From NCBI GenBank assembly GCA_002353525.1, contig DEJV01000044.1, forward strand, positions 28,968 through 34,292: a stretch of DNA of 5,325 nucleotides, read 5' to 3'. The notes beneath the pieces are model-generated. The model searched no databases and had not been told where the DNA came from. It worked only from the letters and a program-made list of their open reading frames with translations. Each line of letters opens with the position of its first letter. Position 1 is the first letter of the stretch. This DNA comes from Prevotella sp. UBA2739 (lineage in GTDB: Bacteria; Bacteroidota; Bacteroidia; Bacteroidales; Bacteroidaceae). Made by a program: the position numbers and the translations under genes. Below, piece after piece: positions 4,244 to 5,325 of the stretch.

Positions 4244-5325
4244 ATGAAAAGAAAACTATGCCTCTTGTTACTTATGCTATTGCCGCTGCTGGCCATAGCA
4301 CAGCAACAACGATTCAGCGAGACATTCACTAATGAGAAATTAGAGAGTGTGCTGCAAACCATCAAGAAGAAAACGGGAGTGAAATTCGTTTACAACACTG
4401 CCGTTGTGAAAAACGCAGAGCGCATCTCGGCAAAGGCCGAGAATGAGACCGTGAAAGGGTTTCTCGACCGCATCTTACCCAAGCTGAAGCTGGAAGGGTC
4501 GTGGCAGAACGACGTCTGCGTGATCAGGTCGCCACAAAAGGGCAAGCTCATTCATGTCTATGGTGTAGTGACCGACTACAACAACGACCCGCTGCCCGGT
4601 GTCTCGATTCGCGGACGCGACAGCAACATCCACGCGGTGACAGATGCCAACGGCAACTACCATATCACGGCAACCGAGCAGGAAGTGCTCTCGTACAAAT
4701 ATATCGGTATGAAAGAGAAAATTGTCGTGTGTGACCGTGCCAATATCGACGTGAAGATGATGGAGGACACAGAGTATCTCAACGACGTGGTGGTGATTGG
4801 CTATCAGGATGTAGACCGCTCGAAACTCACCTCGTCGGTGACCTCGCTCAAGATGGAGGACATCAAGAATCCCGGTCTGACAACCATCGACAAGATGCTG
4901 GAAGGCCATGTGCCGGGCATGATCTATATGCAGAACTCAGGCCAGGTGGGCTCGACCCCGAAAATCAGAATACGCGGTACGTCGACGCTCGTGGGAAACC
5001 GTGAGCCGGTGTGGGTGCTCGACGGTATCGTGCTTAACGACCCTGTACCTGTTGATCCCAACAACCTCAACGACCCCGACTTCGTGAACCTGCTTGGTAA
5101 TGCGATCTCTGGTCTTAACCCTAATGATATCGACGAGATCAACGTCCTGAAAGACGCATCGGCCACGGCACTCTACGGTGCGAAGGCCGGTAACGGCGTG
5201 ATTGTCATCACCACCAAGAAAGGTAAGGTGGGCGCTCCGTCGGTGACCTACAACGGCACCATGACCTACACCCGCCGTCCGCGCTATTCCGACCGTGACG
5301 TGTATATGATGACATCTGCCGAGCG
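4244..5325 (+). CDS. SusC/RagA-family TonB-dependent receptor with STN domain, 3' end cut by window edge
   Basis: Outer-membrane active transporter; the first 360 codons are present. A signal peptide covers residues 1-19 (KRK, then a Leu-rich core, cleavage after AIA). An STN signalling domain (about 24-96) marks it as a transducer receptor that talks to FecR. A carboxypeptidase-regulatory-like beta domain follows (about 104-176, VYGVVTDYNNDPLPGVSIRG). DVVVIGY (181-187) stands where SusC proteins have their conserved pre-plug segment. The plug has KIRIRGTSTL, the VLDG motif with D260, and the SusC signature KDASATALYGAKAGNGVI from 303. The beta-barrel lies beyond the edge. SusC proteins import oligosaccharides or peptides using TonB and usually pair with a SusD lipoprotein encoded next. 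The substrate cannot be deduced here. No promoter fits in the 17-bp gap after fecR, so it should share that transcript. Confidence 0.95.
   Translation, partial: MKRKLCLLLLMLLPLLAIAQQQRFSETFTNEKLESVLQTIKKKTGVKFVYNTAVVKNAERISAKAENETVKGFLDRILPKLKLEGSWQNDVCVIRSPQKGKLIHVYGVVTDYNNDPLPGVSIRGRDSNIHAVTDANGNYHITATEQEVLSYKYIGMKEKIVVCDRANIDVKMMEDTEYLNDVVVIGYQDVDRSKLTSSVTSLKMEDIKNPGLTTIDKMLEGHVPGMIYMQNSGQVGSTPKIRIRGTSTLVGNREPVWVLDGIVLNDPVPVDPNNLNDPDFVNLLGNAISGLNPNDIDEINVLKDASATALYGAKAGNGVIVITTKKGKVGAPSVTYNGTMTYTRRPRYSDRDVYMMTSAE

Noticed and set aside
4475..4909. 144-codon minus-strand open frame
   Set aside because: Antisense to the STN and carboxypeptidase-like domains of the receptor, whose frame is certain.

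Overview
The window looks like chromosomal DNA of a Bacteroidales bacterium, most likely Prevotella or a close relative. The reasons are a SusC/RagA-type TonB-dependent receptor preceded by an ECF sigma factor and a FecR-type anti-sigma factor, TAnnTTTG-type promoter elements, little Shine-Dalgarno sequence before start codons, and GC-rich genes separated by AT-rich spacers. Genus is an inference.

Layout. Positions 1-1778 (minus strand) hold most of pnp, polynucleotide phosphorylase. It runs off the left edge inside its KH domain. A divergent intergenic region of about 610 bp follows (1779-2391). Going rightwards it holds the pnp leader (a 7-codon mini-ORF directly before the start codon and a 10-bp hairpin), a TAnnTTTG promoter, a cluster of GTTTATT/AATAAAC motifs, a seven-copy heptanucleotide tandem repeat, an orphan intrinsic terminator on the plus strand, a GC-rich foldback element, a pair of 12-bp direct repeats, and the promoter region of the next gene. 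The plus strand then carries an ECF sigma factor (2392-2955, TTG start), a FecR-type anti-sigma factor (3054-4226) and the first 360 codons of a SusC-family receptor with an N-terminal STN domain (4244 to the right edge).

How the genes work together. Sigma factor, anti-sigma factor and STN-bearing receptor form a standard trans-envelope signalling cassette. By analogy with FecA/FecR/FecI, the receptor binds its nutrient (often a glycan in Bacteroidetes) in the outer membrane. Its periplasmic STN domain signals to the periplasmic part of FecR, which controls the sigma factor in the cytoplasm, and the sigma factor then transcribes the receptor operon. FecR and the receptor are 17 bp apart and almost certainly share a transcript. 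The sigma gene appears to end in its own small terminator, yet the sequences upstream of sigma and of fecR resemble each other, which suggests two co-regulated units. The substrate cannot be read from this window because the receptor's barrel and any SusD partner or enzymes lie to the right. pnp is a housekeeping RNA-degradation gene and has no evident functional tie to the cassette.

No wholly new system is evident. The most interesting parts are non-coding: the structured pnp leader, the orphan terminator that may mark a small RNA, and the shared upstream motif of sigma and fecR.
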